A program made the position numbers and the translations under genes. Positions 1-9,540 of a stretch of DNA of 64,000 bases are shown piece by piece; the stretch's first letter is position 1; each line of letters opens with the position of its first letter. This DNA is from Pollutimonas sp036675275 (GTDB lineage: Bacteria; Pseudomonadota; Gammaproteobacteria; Burkholderiales; Burkholderiaceae_B): assembly GCA_036675275.1 (NCBI GenBank), contig JAKFFG010000008.1, positions 124,001-188,000 of the forward strand, read 5' to 3'. A model generated the notes under the pieces. It was given only the letters and a program-made list of their open reading frames with translations. It ran no database searches and was not told the DNA's origin.

Positions 1-671
1 AGCGGTTCGTCCTCCCACTCCCGCAGCAGGCGCTTCTGCTGGGCAAGCACCTGGGTGCCAAGTTGCGCCAGGCCATCGGCCACGCGCGCAATTTCCGTAT
101 CCAGCTGGTCCGGTTCGACGACGCGATCGAGCAGGCCCCATGCCAGCCCCTGTTCGGCATCGGCCACTTCACCTGTCAGCAGCATCCACGAACTACGCGC
201 TTTGCCGATCAGGCGGGGCATGAGTGCGGCGTGGATAATGGACGGAATTCCGACCTGTACTTCCGGCATTCCAAGGCGCGCGGCCGTCGACCCAATACGC
301 AGGTCGCAGGCCAGGGCGAATTCCAGCCCGCCTCCTAGAGTCCAGCCGGGAATTCGTGCAATAACCGGAATGGACAACAGCCGTACCGCATCGCAAAGCT
401 GCCGCAGTTTCTCGATGAATACCGCTGCGCCTTGCTCGTCCAGTACAGCCATCTCCTTGATGTCAGCGCCGGCAACAAAGGCCTTGTCGCCCTGGCCGCG
501 TATGATCAGCACACGTACGGTGGACGTGCGCGCAACATGATCGAGAGCAGCCTGCATGCCTTCAATAACGGGCGTGCCCAGGATGTTGAGCGTGCCCGCA
601 TTGCTGATCGTAAGGGTGCCGACCCCATTAGGAGCCACGGACAGCGTTGCGTGTGTGTTTTCGTAATCCAT
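1..671 (-). CDS. Enoyl-CoA hydratase/isomerase (crotonase family), 3' end cut by window
   Basis: Reading from the ATG at 671 gives 223 codons of a crotonase-fold protein before the window edge; the C-terminus lies outside. It should hydrate a 2-enoyl-CoA or isomerise an enoyl-CoA in the cytoplasm. The oxyanion-hole segment FVAGADIKE is at about residues 65-73. Both crotonase glutamates are present: Glu117 in GGGLE and Glu137 in GMPE. The gene is first in a short minus-strand series in the physical sense only: the Bug gene (708-1676) and CoA-transferase (to 2918) lie upstream of it and read into it, so it is probably the last visible gene of a CoA-transferase/Bug/hydratase operon. The exact substrate cannot be told from sequence. 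Confidence 0.85.
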   Translation of the reverse strand, partial: MDYENTHATLSVAPNGVGTLTISNAGTLNILGTPVIEGMQAALDHVARTSTVRVLIIRGQGDKAFVAGADIKEMAVLDEQGAAVFIEKLRQLCDAVRLLSIPVIARIPGWTLGGGLEFALACDLRIGSTAARLGMPEVQVGIPSIIHAALMPRLIGKARSSWMLLTGEVADAEQGLAWGLLDRVVEPDQLDTEIARVADGLAQLGTQVLAQQKRLLREWEDEP

Positions 672-707
672 TCCTGTTTCCCGGTTCGTTTTCAAGCCTG
701 TGAGTGC

Positions 708-1676
708 TTACAACTTCTCGAAGCCGATGGCCTTGACGACGTCTTGCCACTGTCTATTGGAGGCCTTGATCATGTCGGCAAACTCGGCGCGCGTCGTATA
801 GTCGGGAACGGCGCCTTGCCGTTCGATCTGCGCGATGACCTCAGGGTCCTGCAGCACTTTCTTGACGGCCAGGTTCAGCGTTTCCAGAATATCCTCCGGC
901 ACATTGGCCGGCGCCGCCAGTCCAAACCACGACGGGGTATTCAATTGGGGGTATCCCACTTCCGCATAGGTGGGTACATCGGGCATGCTCTTGACGCGTT
1001 CCGGCGCAGCTACCGCCAAGGCACGCACTTTACCTGCCTGGATCTGGCCGGTTGATGAAGGCAGGTTGTCAAACACCACCTGGACCTGTCCTGCCAGCAA
1101 GTCGATCATGGCCGGTCCCAGGCCCTTGTACGGCACATGCAACATTTCGGTTCCCGTTACGGACAGGAAACGCTGGCCAAACAAATGGCTGTAGCCGCCG
1201 TTGCCCGACGATCCGTAAGCCATATCGCCGGGGTTTTTCTTCAGGGCACTGACGAGCTGATCGAATGTCTTGATCTCCGAGTCGGCATTCACGTCCAGCA
1301 CGCCCAGCACATTGGCCAGATTGCTGATGGGTGCGAAATCTTTCAAGGGATCGTAGTTGGAAGCTTTCTGGACGCTGGGATTGACGGCATGCGAGCTTTC
1401 CACAGCCATGACGATGGTGTAGCCATCGGGCCGCTCTCTGGCTGCATAAGTGCTGCCCAGGGCGCCACCGGCGCCCGGCTTGTTGACAACGACGACCGAC
1501 TGGCCAAGCGCTTCACCCAGCCTCGGAGCGACGATGCGGGCGATCAGGTCTGTGGTGCCGCCGGGCGCAAAAGGCACGATGAATTGCACGGGTTTCTCGG
1601 GATAGGCTGCTAGAACGGCGGCCGGCGCCACACACAATGTGGCCATCAGGGTGTACTTGCTGAATTTTTCGAACAT
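708..1676 (-). CDS. Bug/TctC-family periplasmic solute receptor (322 aa)
   Basis: Periplasmic binding protein of the tripartite tricarboxylate receptor family, which captures small carboxylates. A signal peptide covers about residues 1-23, ending at AVLA before AYPEKP. Family blocks are intact: PFAPGGTTDLIAR (ligand carboxylate loop, with the conserved Asp) and NKPGAGGALGS. Length is typical. The ATG at 1676 has a strong upstream GAGGAG. No tctA/tctB membrane genes are next to it. It sits between a CaiB-type CoA-transferase (upstream) and an enoyl-CoA hydratase (downstream) on the same strand, so its ligand is probably the acid activated by that CoA-transferase. Confidence 0.9.
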   Translation of the reverse strand: MFEKFSKYTLMATLCVAPAAVLAAYPEKPVQFIVPFAPGGTTDLIARIVAPRLGEALGQSVVVVNKPGAGGALGSTYAARERPDGYTIVMAVESSHAVNPSVQKASNYDPLKDFAPISNLANVLGVLDVNADSEIKTFDQLVSALKKNPGDMAYGSSGNGGYSHLFGQRFLSVTGTEMLHVPYKGLGPAMIDLLAGQVQVVFDNLPSSTGQIQAGKVRALAVAAPERVKSMPDVPTYAEVGYPQLNTPSWFGLAAPANVPEDILETLNLAVKKVLQDPEVIAQIERQGAVPDYTTRAEFADMIKASNRQWQDVVKAIGFEKL

Positions 1677-1733
1677 TAAATTTCGCTCCTCTGCGACTTT
1701 TTTGGAATGGATGATAGAGACTGAAAGCTGCGT

Positions 1734-2918
1734 TTACGGCGCCGTTATCGATGCCAATATTTCTTCGGTATGTTCCCCAAGCACGGGCACCGGGTTGACC
1801 GGCGCATGGCGTGACTGGAGGTCGGACAACATGGGGTTGCGCACGACAGGCATGTCGCCATATTGCGGATGGTGTGCGCTGCGCAGCATCCCGCGGTGTA
1901 CGACCTGCTCGTCGTTGAAGACCTCGTCCAGACTGTTGACCGTGCCCCACGAAATGCCACGTGCCTGCAATTGGCGGCCCCAGTATTCGCGGGGTGCATC
2001 ACAGAATGCGCCGCCCAGAATGGCTCGCAGGTCGGCAAGGTTTGCCAGTCTGTTTGCATTGCTGTTGAATCGTGGATCATGCGCCCAGTGGGGCTGATCG
2101 ATCATCAGGCAAAGGCGCGCGAACTGTTCATCGTTGCCCACCGCCAGAATGAAATAGCCGTCCGAGGCCTGGAACACCTCGTAAGGCGCCAGGTTGGGGT
2201 GTGCGTTTCCGCTGCGCTGCGGCGCACTGCCCGAAACCAGGAAATTCGAGGCCTGGTTCGCATTCATCGCCACGGCGACGTCCAGCAAGGCAATATCCAG
2301 ATAGGCGCCGCGGCCGGTCTTGCTGCGTTGGTACAAGGCGGCCAGCACGGCTGACGTGGCGTACATGCCGGTGGTGACATCGACCACGGCCACACCGGCA
2401 CGCAAGGGGCCTTCGCCCGGCTCGCCATCGGCACGTCCGGTGTAGCTCATGAGGCCACCCAGGCCCTGAAAAATATAGTCATAGCCGGGACGATCCGCCT
2501 TGGGCCCATCCTGGCCATAACCGGTAATCGACAAATACACGACTTCAGGGTTCGCGGCGCGTACGCTTTCGTAGTCCAGGCCATACTGCTTCAATGTGCC
2601 CACGCGATAGTTCTCGACAACCACGTCGGCCGTTTTCAGCAGTTGCAACAGCTTTTGCCTGTCGTCTTCGGCCTTGAAGTCCAGGCATACCGATTTTTTA
2701 TTGCGGTTGCAGCACATGAAGTAGGCCGACGTCCGCTCACTGCCGTCGTTCGACATCATGAAGGGTGGCCCCCAGCGCCGTGTGTCGTCGCCGGTGCCGG
2801 GCTTTTCGATCTTGATGACCTCAGCACCCAGATCGGCGAGGTTCTGGGTACACCATGGGCCGGCCAGAATGCGCGACAGGTCCACTACCCGTACGCCCTT
2901 TAATGCTTGCTCGATCAT
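1734..2918 (-). CDS. CaiB/BaiF family class III CoA-transferase (394 aa)
   Basis: Transfers CoA from an acyl-CoA donor to a free carboxylic acid. The N-terminal family block GVRVVDLSRILAGPW starts at residue 8, and the catalytic aspartate expected in this family is Asp180 in AVVDVTTG. The open frame extends upstream to 3080, but I chose ATG 2918 because homology starts right after MIEQALKG and the extra 54 residues look like translated promoter DNA. Transcribed ahead of the Bug gene at 1676 (57 bp apart) and divergent from the quinone oxidoreductase at 3094. Probably activates the acid imported with the neighbouring receptor. Confidence 0.88.
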   Translation of the reverse strand: MIEQALKGVRVVDLSRILAGPWCTQNLADLGAEVIKIEKPGTGDDTRRWGPPFMMSNDGSERTSAYFMCCNRNKKSVCLDFKAEDDRQKLLQLLKTADVVVENYRVGTLKQYGLDYESVRAANPEVVYLSITGYGQDGPKADRPGYDYIFQGLGGLMSYTGRADGEPGEGPLRAGVAVVDVTTGMYATSAVLAALYQRSKTGRGAYLDIALLDVAVAMNANQASNFLVSGSAPQRSGNAHPNLAPYEVFQASDGYFILAVGNDEQFARLCLMIDQPHWAHDPRFNSNANRLANLADLRAILGGAFCDAPREYWGRQLQARGISWGTVNSLDEVFNDEQVVHRGMLRSAHHPQYGDMPVVRNPMLSDLQSRHAPVNPVPVLGEHTEEILASITAP

Positions 2919-3093
2919 AGATACCTCGTTCAGCCAGAACGACAGTCTACGAATCGGCGCGTGCGCAGGCCAGTTCAAATCGACGAACACGGCGTTCGGC
3001 TGTGTCGTATGGGACCAAACCAGCAGAGCTGTGAGATCGATTGGGTATAGTCCATACTTATTAATGGACGGTTCTTTCACGGATTAAATCAAT

Positions 3094-4068
3094 ATGCATT
3101 CAGCCATCGTTCTGCATCAAGCCGGCCCCGCCGAGAATCTGAAATTCGAGCCTGTTGCCGTCGGCCACCCTTTGCCCACGGAGATCAGGCTTCGGCATAC
3201 AGCCATCGGCGTGAACTTCCATGACGTTTATGTCCGATCCGGCCTGTATCAGACGCTGGCGCTACCCGGAATCCCGGGTATTGAAGGCGTCGGTATCGTT
3301 ACTGAGCTCGGAAGCGAAGTCAAAAATTTGAACCTTGGCGATCGGGTCGCATACATTCACAGGGGCTACGGCGCTTATTCAGAAGAACGCATATTGCCGG
3401 CGGAAGCCGCAATTCCGGTGCCGGTGGGGATTGACGATCAGGTCGTTGCGGCAACATTGCTGAAGGGCCTCACGGCTTGGGTGCTTCTGCATGAGGTGTA
3501 TGCCGTGCAATCCGGGGACTGGGTCCTGGTGCATGCGGCCACCGGCGGCGTGGGCTCTCTGCTCACTCAATGGGCCGGCCATCTGGGCGCCAAGGTTATA
3601 GGCACGGTGGGCTCGGATCACAAAATGGAGCTGGCCCGACGCCAGGGATGCAGCCATGTCGTTCAGTACAGACGCGAGGAGTTCGTGGCCCGGGTAAATG
3701 AAATCACGGACGGCGAAGGCGTGCAGGTGGCGTACGACGCAGTGGGCAAGGACACTTTTCTGGGATCGCTGGCATGCCTGGCCCCATGTGGCCACTTGGC
3801 CAATTTTGGTCAGGCTTCGGGCCCGGTTCCGCCCTTTGAAGTATCGGCCCTGTTCTCCAAGTCCAACTCCCTGTCACGGCCCAGCGTATTCCAGCATCTG
3901 AGAACCACCGAGAAATTGAACGCGGCAGCCGCTGCGCTTTTCAAAGCGCTGGGCGACCGGATATTGCAGCCCGGCCACATTGAAGCCTTTGTCCTGGCCC
4001 AGGCAGCGCAATCCCATCGCGAGATGGAGTCACGATCGCGGCAAGGTTCGGTGGTACTGACGGTTTAA
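3094..4068 (+). CDS. Zinc-independent quinone oxidoreductase, MDR superfamily (324 aa)
   Basis: Medium-chain dehydrogenase/reductase of the NADPH:quinone reductase (QOR) type. The N-terminal GroES-like domain contains GIEGVGIV (about residues 62-69), and the Rossmann domain carries AATGGVGS (148-155), the nucleotide-binding loop of this family. The Cys/His zinc ligands of alcohol dehydrogenases are absent. The full-length ATG at 3094 is used. It stands alone, divergent from the CoA-transferase operon with about 175 bp between the starts, and converges on the Bug gene ending at 4109. Role is general: reduction of quinones or enones. Confidence 0.85.
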   Translation: MHSAIVLHQAGPAENLKFEPVAVGHPLPTEIRLRHTAIGVNFHDVYVRSGLYQTLALPGIPGIEGVGIVTELGSEVKNLNLGDRVAYIHRGYGAYSEERILPAEAAIPVPVGIDDQVVAATLLKGLTAWVLLHEVYAVQSGDWVLVHAATGGVGSLLTQWAGHLGAKVIGTVGSDHKMELARRQGCSHVVQYRREEFVARVNEITDGEGVQVAYDAVGKDTFLGSLACLAPCGHLANFGQASGPVPPFEVSALFSKSNSLSRPSVFQHLRTTEKLNAAAAALFKALGDRILQPGHIEAFVLAQAAQSHREMESRSRQGSVVLTV

Positions 4069-4108
4069 GGCCCGGGAAGGATGTAGTCTGCATCCCCCCG
4101 GAGACGTC

Positions 4109-5104
4109 TTAGTTTGCATTCGCTCCAGCTTGCGCAACGGTTTCCTTCCATTGTTGGTATTCGGCTTCTTGCAAGGCGGCCAATTCGACGGGACCTTCGC
4201 TCATGACCGACATTCCCAAGCCTTTGAAAAGCTTCTGTGTCTTCGGATCGGCCAAAGCCATCTGCACTGACTTGTGCAGTTTCTCTATGATGGGCTGGGG
4301 TGTTCCTGCTGGAGCATAAAGGGCCACCCACATTTCACTTCGGAAATCAGGGATTTTCTCGCTGATTGCGGGTACATCGGGCAGAATGTCTGTCCGATGT
4401 GGGCTGGATACGCCCAAGGCTCGCAAATTGCCTGCTCGTATGTTTTCAAGTACCGACGACAGGCTACCAAATACGATAGGCACTCGGCCGCTCAGGACAT
4501 CAGCCATTGCGGGGGCCACGCCACGGTAAGGGATATGCTCCATGCTGGTGCCCAGAGCATGGGCCAACATCTCCGGGATAAGGTGGTTCAATGTGCCGGC
4601 TCCGGCCGATGCATACTGGTATTTATCTGGGTTCGCTTTGATCAAGCCTAGGAATTCGTCAAGGCCTTTCGATGGAAAGTCGGGATGGACGGCCAGCACA
4701 TAGGGTACGACGCCAAGGCCGGCAACGGGTTCGAAATCGTTGATTGGGTCAAAGTTGGCATCCTTGAAAATCCACGGAACGATCAACTGGTTGCTGTTTG
4801 CCGTAATGAAAAGACTATATCCATCATTTTTCTCGCGCAACATCGCCTGGTTGCCAATGACGCCTCCAGCCCCGGGTTTGTTGGCGACTACAATTGGTTG
4901 CCCAAGTACCGACGACAGCTTTTCTGAAACGATACGTGCCACGATATCGGTTCCTCCTCCTGCTGCGGTCGGGGTCGTGATCGTAATCGGCCGGGTCGGG
5001 TAATCTGATCCTGCTTCGGCGTGTGCGGCGGCAGTCATACAGAGACCCACGCTTGTGACCACGATTGCTACCGTCTTGCCTACGAAATTTCTCGCTTTAA
5101 TCAC
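4109..5104 (-). CDS. Bug/TctC-family periplasmic solute receptor (331 aa, GTG start)
   Basis: Tripartite tricarboxylate receptor family binding protein. Signal peptide about residues 1-31, then DYPTRPI. The ligand loop reads AAGGGTDIVAR and the second block NKPGAGGVIGN. The start is GTG at 5104, chosen because AAGGAG lies seven bases upstream and the signal peptide begins directly there. It overlaps the end of the amidase gene (stop at 5097) by 8 bp, so the two are translationally coupled. No membrane components are adjacent. The likely ligand is an amide or the acid released by the amidase. Confidence 0.9.
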   Translation of the reverse strand: MIKARNFVGKTVAIVVTSVGLCMTAAAHAEAGSDYPTRPITITTPTAAGGGTDIVARIVSEKLSSVLGQPIVVANKPGAGGVIGNQAMLREKNDGYSLFITANSNQLIVPWIFKDANFDPINDFEPVAGLGVVPYVLAVHPDFPSKGLDEFLGLIKANPDKYQYASAGAGTLNHLIPEMLAHALGTSMEHIPYRGVAPAMADVLSGRVPIVFGSLSSVLENIRAGNLRALGVSSPHRTDILPDVPAISEKIPDFRSEMWVALYAPAGTPQPIIEKLHKSVQMALADPKTQKLFKGLGMSVMSEGPVELAALQEAEYQQWKETVAQAGANAN

Positions 5105-6392
5105 TGCTATCTCCTTTTGGATTTAACTTTTCTTCTATCGCCGCCGCCAGTTCAAGCAGGCTGAAATCATGGTGCCAATCCGCGATCAACTGGACACCTA
5201 TGGGTAAATTATTGGAGTCGACGCTTACGGGAATATGCAGGCAGGGCCAGCCGAGCACAGACCACATTTTGTTGAATGCCGGCGTGCCTGTATGGGCGTG
5301 GCCCAGTGGTGCGGCGCTGGAGGCGCTAGGGGTAAGAATGATGTCGGCGCCGTTCGATAGCTGTTGCCAGGAGTTCCTGAGCTCCCGCTGCACCGCACGC
5401 ATTTCAAGATACAGGCTATCCGGCACGGCAAAACCTTCCTCGACGTTGTTCAACAAGGAAGCACTTAATAGCTGACGGCTCTGGCGTACCACAGGGGCGA
5501 GGTTACGTGCGAACTCGTACTTCATGATGGCCGTATGCGCTTGCGTTAAAAGCTCCAATTCCTTATCGATGGAGACTTCGGCGCAGTGTGCTCCGCCACG
5601 TTCGAACGTTTTCTGTACATGTCGCAACGCCGCCAAGGTCTCAGGATCGGGCTGCTCTCCGCTGCCGCGCAAACTGATTGCGACTTTGATATCACGTAAA
5701 TCACGGGTCGTCGTGGCGAGCATCCTTGGCAGTAACACCTCTGCCAATGCCTTGGCATAATCGACAGAAGCAGCATGCCAGCCAATCACGTCTAGCGACT
5801 CACTCGTCAGTTTCAGTCCGTCTCTGCTCAATAGTCCAAACGACGGCTTGAACCCCACGACACCGCAATAGGCTGCGGGGCGGATTATGGAGCCACCCGT
5901 CTGGGTGCTCAGCGCCGCTGGCACCATTCCCGAGGCAACCGCCGCTGCTGACCCGCTAGAGGAACCACCTGGCGTATGTGCCAGGTTCCACGGATTGCGT
6001 GTTGGCCCCGGATTGCGAAAGGCATATTCGGCTGTGACGGTTTTGCCGACCGGAATTGCCCCCGCTGATCGCAGTAGCTCCACGCACGCCGAGTCGAACT
6101 GGGCAGGTCGGTGACCGCTGGTTGCTATGCCGTGCTGGGTTGGCAATCCCCCAACATCGATCACGTCTTTGACACCAAACGGCATGGCCCTGAGTGAACC
6201 GGAGGCACTCGCCGATACGTCGGCGTTCAGTTCTTCCAAGGCCCTCAATCCCACCCATGCCTGTACCTCGGGTTCTCTCCGCTTTATTGCATCCATGCTG
6301 CGGCGAAGAGCGAAGTCGGGCTCTCTTTGGGACAGCTCTTTCCGGTCAGGAAAAAGCAGGGGTAAACATCCAAAGTCCTGCTCAGCGTACAT
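5097..6392 (-). CDS. Amidase signature family amidohydrolase (431 aa)
   Basis: Hydrolyses an amide to acid plus ammonia through a Ser-cisSer-Lys triad. All three residues are visible: Lys75 in FGVKDVID, cis-Ser around 144-145 in PGGSSSGSAAA, and nucleophile Ser168 in TQTGGSIIRPA. No signal peptide is present, so it is cytoplasmic. Length is slightly short for the family (typically 450-500) but complete. First gene of a two-gene operon with the overlapping Bug receptor, and divergent from the LysR gene at 6500, which is its probable regulator. Substrate unknown; glutamyl-tRNA amidotransferase A is unlikely because gatB/gatC are absent. Confidence 0.88.
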   Translation of the reverse strand: MYAEQDFGCLPLLFPDRKELSQREPDFALRRSMDAIKRREPEVQAWVGLRALEELNADVSASASGSLRAMPFGVKDVIDVGGLPTQHGIATSGHRPAQFDSACVELLRSAGAIPVGKTVTAEYAFRNPGPTRNPWNLAHTPGGSSSGSAAAVASGMVPAALSTQTGGSIIRPAAYCGVVGFKPSFGLLSRDGLKLTSESLDVIGWHAASVDYAKALAEVLLPRMLATTTRDLRDIKVAISLRGSGEQPDPETLAALRHVQKTFERGGAHCAEVSIDKELELLTQAHTAIMKYEFARNLAPVVRQSRQLLSASLLNNVEEGFAVPDSLYLEMRAVQRELRNSWQQLSNGADIILTPSASSAAPLGHAHTGTPAFNKMWSVLGWPCLHIPVSVDSNNLPIGVQLIADWHHDFSLLELAAAIEEKLNPKGDSSD

Positions 6393-6480
6393 GTCGGCTT
6401 GTCCTTCCTGCTGCGCTTTAGCGCTTCTGGTACGTTTAAGAAAGCAGAAATGGTAGAGTGCGCATTAATACCTGTCCAAT

Positions 6481-6492
6481 ACCATTTTTGGT
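6481..6492. promoter_or_regulatory. Possible LysR operator between amidase and lysR
   Basis: ACCA-TTTT-TGGT inverted repeat lies 8 bp upstream of the lysR ATG in the 107-bp divergent gap. Location fits an autoregulatory LysR site, but the arms are only 4 bp, so chance is a real possibility. Confidence 0.3.
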
Positions 6493-6499
6493 CTAATTT

Positions 6500-7414
6500 A
6501 TGTCTATTTCGGAAATAATGAAGCTTGATGGGCGGATGCTGATCGCCTTCTGTGTAGTGGCTGAAGAATTGCACTTTGGCCGAGCCGCTATCCGGCTCTC
6601 CATCAGCCAGCCGCCGCTTAGCCGTCAGATCAAGCAGCTTGAAGAATGGGTGGGTACGCCTCTGTTCGTGCGTTCAACCCGGGCTGTTACCTTGACTGCG
6701 GCAGGTGTCGTGATGTATCAACAGGCCCGGCGGATATGCGCCGATCTGGACTACATGGTCCAGTCGACTCGCCAGATAGCGCGAGGCGATGCCGGCTCTT
6801 TGTCTATTGGCATCACGCCCAGCGCCGCGAATTCGCCGTTGGTGGAATCCCTTCATCTTTTCCGCAGTAACCGCCCGACCATAGAGCTGGATCTTCGCGA
6901 AATGGATTCGGTAAATATGACCGCGGCATTGCTGGCCCGAGAGTTGGATGTCGCTCTCATGCGGCCCATCGTTCAAAGCGACAAAATACGCAGCATGACG
7001 GTCTACGAAGAGCCAATCGGGCTGGTTTCAAGGGTAGATCATGTCTTTGCGCGAGAAACAGTTACGTTGAAAGAGATAGCCCGTTATCCGCTGATTAGTT
7101 ATGAGGAGAGTGCATCGCCGTACTTTGCGGAGATGGTGCAAGGAATTTTTGCCCGGGAGAAAATTACGCCGAACATTGTTCAGAAAAGCCGACTTCCATC
7201 GATTTTGACACTGGTCGAGGCGGGCGTCGGCGTGGCCATTGCCCCCGCATCCATGGCACGTGCACGCGCCGCCTCTTTAACGTGGAGTTCAATCAGCGCT
7301 ATCAACTTACCCGTTGCACAAGTCATCGTCGCCGCTTCGCGGGAAGCATCAAATCCTGTCATTCAAAGCTTTGTTGGATCATTGCTGGGGGGGCGGACAC
7401 GTGGGACGTTTTAA
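6500..7414 (+). CDS. LysR-family transcriptional regulator (304 aa)
   Basis: N-terminal winged helix-turn-helix at about residues 15-75 with the family pattern HFGRAAIRLSISQPPLSRQI, followed by a periplasmic-binding-protein-like effector domain. Divergent from the amidase-Bug operon with 107 bp between starts, the usual arrangement for a LysR regulator and its target. Start ATG at 6500; in-frame ATGs at residues 7 and 13 are possible alternatives. Effector unknown, probably the amidase substrate or product. Confidence 0.9.
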   Translation: MSISEIMKLDGRMLIAFCVVAEELHFGRAAIRLSISQPPLSRQIKQLEEWVGTPLFVRSTRAVTLTAAGVVMYQQARRICADLDYMVQSTRQIARGDAGSLSIGITPSAANSPLVESLHLFRSNRPTIELDLREMDSVNMTAALLARELDVALMRPIVQSDKIRSMTVYEEPIGLVSRVDHVFARETVTLKEIARYPLISYEESASPYFAEMVQGIFAREKITPNIVQKSRLPSILTLVEAGVGVAIAPASMARARAASLTWSSISAINLPVAQVIVAASREASNPVIQSFVGSLLGGRTRGTF

Positions 7415-7520
7415 TGATTGGTTTATGGTTAAGGCTCGACCGCCTTGACCGTGCGGTACTATCAAAGTGCCTCGCAGCAGCAATGCGCAGGCTTCCGCAT
7501 CCGTATCAAAGGAGCTGCAT

Positions 7521-8933
7521 ATGACCTCATCCAAGGCAGATACAGAGACAATAGTTCGCTCTGATTCACCTCCGGCCCGCTCCCGGCCCGCACTTGAAAA
7601 GCAGGAAAACGAGTTTCTGGCCCGCGAGCGGCTGGATCCCAGCTCGCCCTATTATCGTGACGGTGCGCCGGCACGAGACTCTGAAGATGCCCCGGCCAGA
7701 AGGCGGTTCATGCTTGGCGCAATGGCCGCCATTGGCTCGGCCGGCGTGCATGGCCTTTCATCTGCCGCCACGCCTGGCGCCATCGAACGGACTGTGCCCC
7801 CCGATGCCAGCAAGATACAGGGCGTCGGCGTTGCAATGGACGATGGCGGCTATGGCACGCGATCCCAGTTCGAGACCGAAGTTCGCGAACGCTACGCAAC
7901 GAAGACGACGGAGTCTTCGTGGAGCTTCACTCCTTTGCAGAAAAGCATGGGCATGATCACGCCATCGGGTCTGCATTACGAGCGTCATCATGGCGGCATC
8001 GCAACTATTGACCCTTCAACACACGAGCTCTTCGTACATGGCATGGTCAAGCAGGCGAAGAAGTTCTCCATGGCCGACCTCAAGCGCTACCCCATGCTGT
8101 CGCGCATCATGTTCCTGGAGTGTTCCGGGAACGGGCTGACCGAGTGGGCCAAGCCCACGCTCAAGACTGTGCAAGGCACGCATGGGCTCACCTCCACCTC
8201 TGAATGGATCGGCGTGCCGCTATCCACCATCCTGAACGAGGTGGGTCTGAAGCCGGGCGCCAAATGGCTGCTCGCGGAAGGGGGCGATGCCGCCGCCATG
8301 ACGCGTAGCATCCCTATCGAGAAAGCCATGAACGACTGCCTGCTGGCGTATGGCCAGAACGGCGAAGCCATCCGCCCGGAACAAGGTTATCCGGTACGGC
8401 TTTTCGTCCCCGGCTACGAGGGCAATATGTCGATCAAATGGCTGCGGCGCCTGGAGATCTCGGACAAGCCTTTCATGACGCGTGAAGAAACGTCCAAGTA
8501 CACGGACCTGTTGCCCGACGGCACGGCGCTGCAGTTTTCATTTCTGATGGAGGCCAAGTCGGTCATTACCTATCCTTCCGGCGAAATGCTGTTGAAGAAA
8601 CCGGGCTTTTATGAAATTTCCGGGCTGGCATGGTCCGGGCGCGGTTCCATCAAGCGCGTGGAAGTGTCGGTGGATGGCGGAAAAAATTGGCGCGATGCCG
8701 TACTGCACGGGCCTATCCTGCCCATTTGCCATACGCGCTTTACGCTGCCATGGGAATGGGACGGCAAAGAGGCCATACTTCAAAGCCGGTGCACCGACGA
8801 CACGGGTTATGTGCAGCCGACCATCAAGCAATTGGTCGATGAGCGCGGGCTGTCTTCGGTGTATCACCTGAACGGTATTCAAAGCTGGAAAGTGGCCGCT
8901 AGCGGGGAGGTGTCAAATGTCCATCATTACTAA
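7521..8933 (+). CDS. soxC: SoxC-like molybdopterin sulfur (sulfane) dehydrogenase subunit (470 aa)
   Basis: Sulfite oxidase family protein with a molybdenum-cofactor domain and a C-terminal dimerisation domain. The Mo-ligating cysteine is Cys201 in LECSGNGL. A twin-arginine signal, RRRFML, is at residues 60-65 after an unusually long N-terminal tail, so the folded cofactor protein should be Tat-exported. ATG 7521 was chosen over the upstream frame start at 7467 because AAAGGAG lies just ahead of it. The next gene, a monohaem cytochrome, overlaps by 17 bp, as expected for the SoxC/SoxD pair. No soxXYZAB genes are in the window, so the natural substrate (sulfane sulfur on SoxYZ, or free sulfite) is open. 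Confidence 0.85.
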   Translation: MTSSKADTETIVRSDSPPARSRPALEKQENEFLARERLDPSSPYYRDGAPARDSEDAPARRRFMLGAMAAIGSAGVHGLSSAATPGAIERTVPPDASKIQGVGVAMDDGGYGTRSQFETEVRERYATKTTESSWSFTPLQKSMGMITPSGLHYERHHGGIATIDPSTHELFVHGMVKQAKKFSMADLKRYPMLSRIMFLECSGNGLTEWAKPTLKTVQGTHGLTSTSEWIGVPLSTILNEVGLKPGAKWLLAEGGDAAAMTRSIPIEKAMNDCLLAYGQNGEAIRPEQGYPVRLFVPGYEGNMSIKWLRRLEISDKPFMTREETSKYTDLLPDGTALQFSFLMEAKSVITYPSGEMLLKKPGFYEISGLAWSGRGSIKRVEVSVDGGKNWRDAVLHGPILPICHTRFTLPWEWDGKEAILQSRCTDDTGYVQPTIKQLVDERGLSSVYHLNGIQSWKVAASGEVSNVHHY

Positions 8934-9501
8934 GCAAACACTTATGGCAACGGTTCTGGCCTTGTCCTGTTCGGGCGCACTGGCCCAGCAAGCCAGTACC
9001 GACGCGAAAAGTCCGGCATCGGCCCAGGCCGCTACGCCCCATCAGTACGGCTTCGGTACCAATATCAGCGATGCCGATTTGAAGCGCTTTGTCTCGCCCT
9101 TGCCGGACGGGCGCGGTTTGCCGGAAGGGTCCGGAACCGTCATGCAAGGCGAAAAAATCTATATGCAGCAATGCCTGGCATGTCACGGCGCCAAGCTGGA
9201 AGGAGGAATTGGCGACCGCCTGGTTGGCGGCCGGGGCAGCCTTGCGGCGGACGGCAACGGCGGCCCGCCCGTCAAGACGGTAGAGAGCTACTGGCCCTAT
9301 GCCACCACACTGTTCGATTACATCAACCGCGCCATGCCTTTCATGATGCCCAACAGCATGTCCCACGACGAGGTATACGCGGTAACCGCCTATATTCTCG
9401 CCCAGGCCAACATCATTCCGGACGATGCCACGCTGGATCAGAAGACATTGCCGCAAGTCGTCATGCCGAACCAGGAAGGGTTCAAGCCAGCGAACCGTTG
9501 A
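8917..9501 (+). CDS. soxD: SoxD-like c-type cytochrome, electron acceptor of SoxC (194 aa)
   Basis: Exported c-type cytochrome. Signal peptide about residues 1-23 (ALA before QQAS). One haem-attachment motif, CLACH, at residues 86-90, with a methionine-rich stretch (MPFMMPNSM) downstream that can supply the sixth ligand. It overlaps the SoxC gene by 17 bp, so the two are translationally linked and form the oxidase/electron-acceptor pair in the periplasm. Classical SoxD of Paracoccus is about twice this size and dihaem; this is the short monohaem form. Confidence 0.83.
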   Translation: MSIITKQTLMATVLALSCSGALAQQASTDAKSPASAQAATPHQYGFGTNISDADLKRFVSPLPDGRGLPEGSGTVMQGEKIYMQQCLACHGAKLEGGIGDRLVGGRGSLAADGNGGPPVKTVESYWPYATTLFDYINRAMPFMMPNSMSHDEVYAVTAYILAQANIIPDDATLDQKTLPQVVMPNQEGFKPANR

Positions 9502-9519
9502 TAAAGGCCATGCGTCGCG

Positions 9520-9540
9520 CAGGCGGCATTGCGCCGCCTG
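9520..9540. terminator. GC-rich hairpin after soxCD
   Basis: Perfect 8-bp stem CAGGCGGC / GCCGCCTG with a 5-base loop, 18 bases after the cytochrome stop. There is no U-tract behind it, so it may be a Rho-linked 3' end or mRNA-stabilising hairpin rather than a classical intrinsic terminator. Confidence 0.45.

Noticed and set aside
55..540. Plus-strand open frame of 161 codons opposite the first gene
   Set aside because: Antisense shadow of the enoyl-CoA hydratase; composition is Ser/Arg/Pro-rich as expected for an out-of-frame GC-rich strand.
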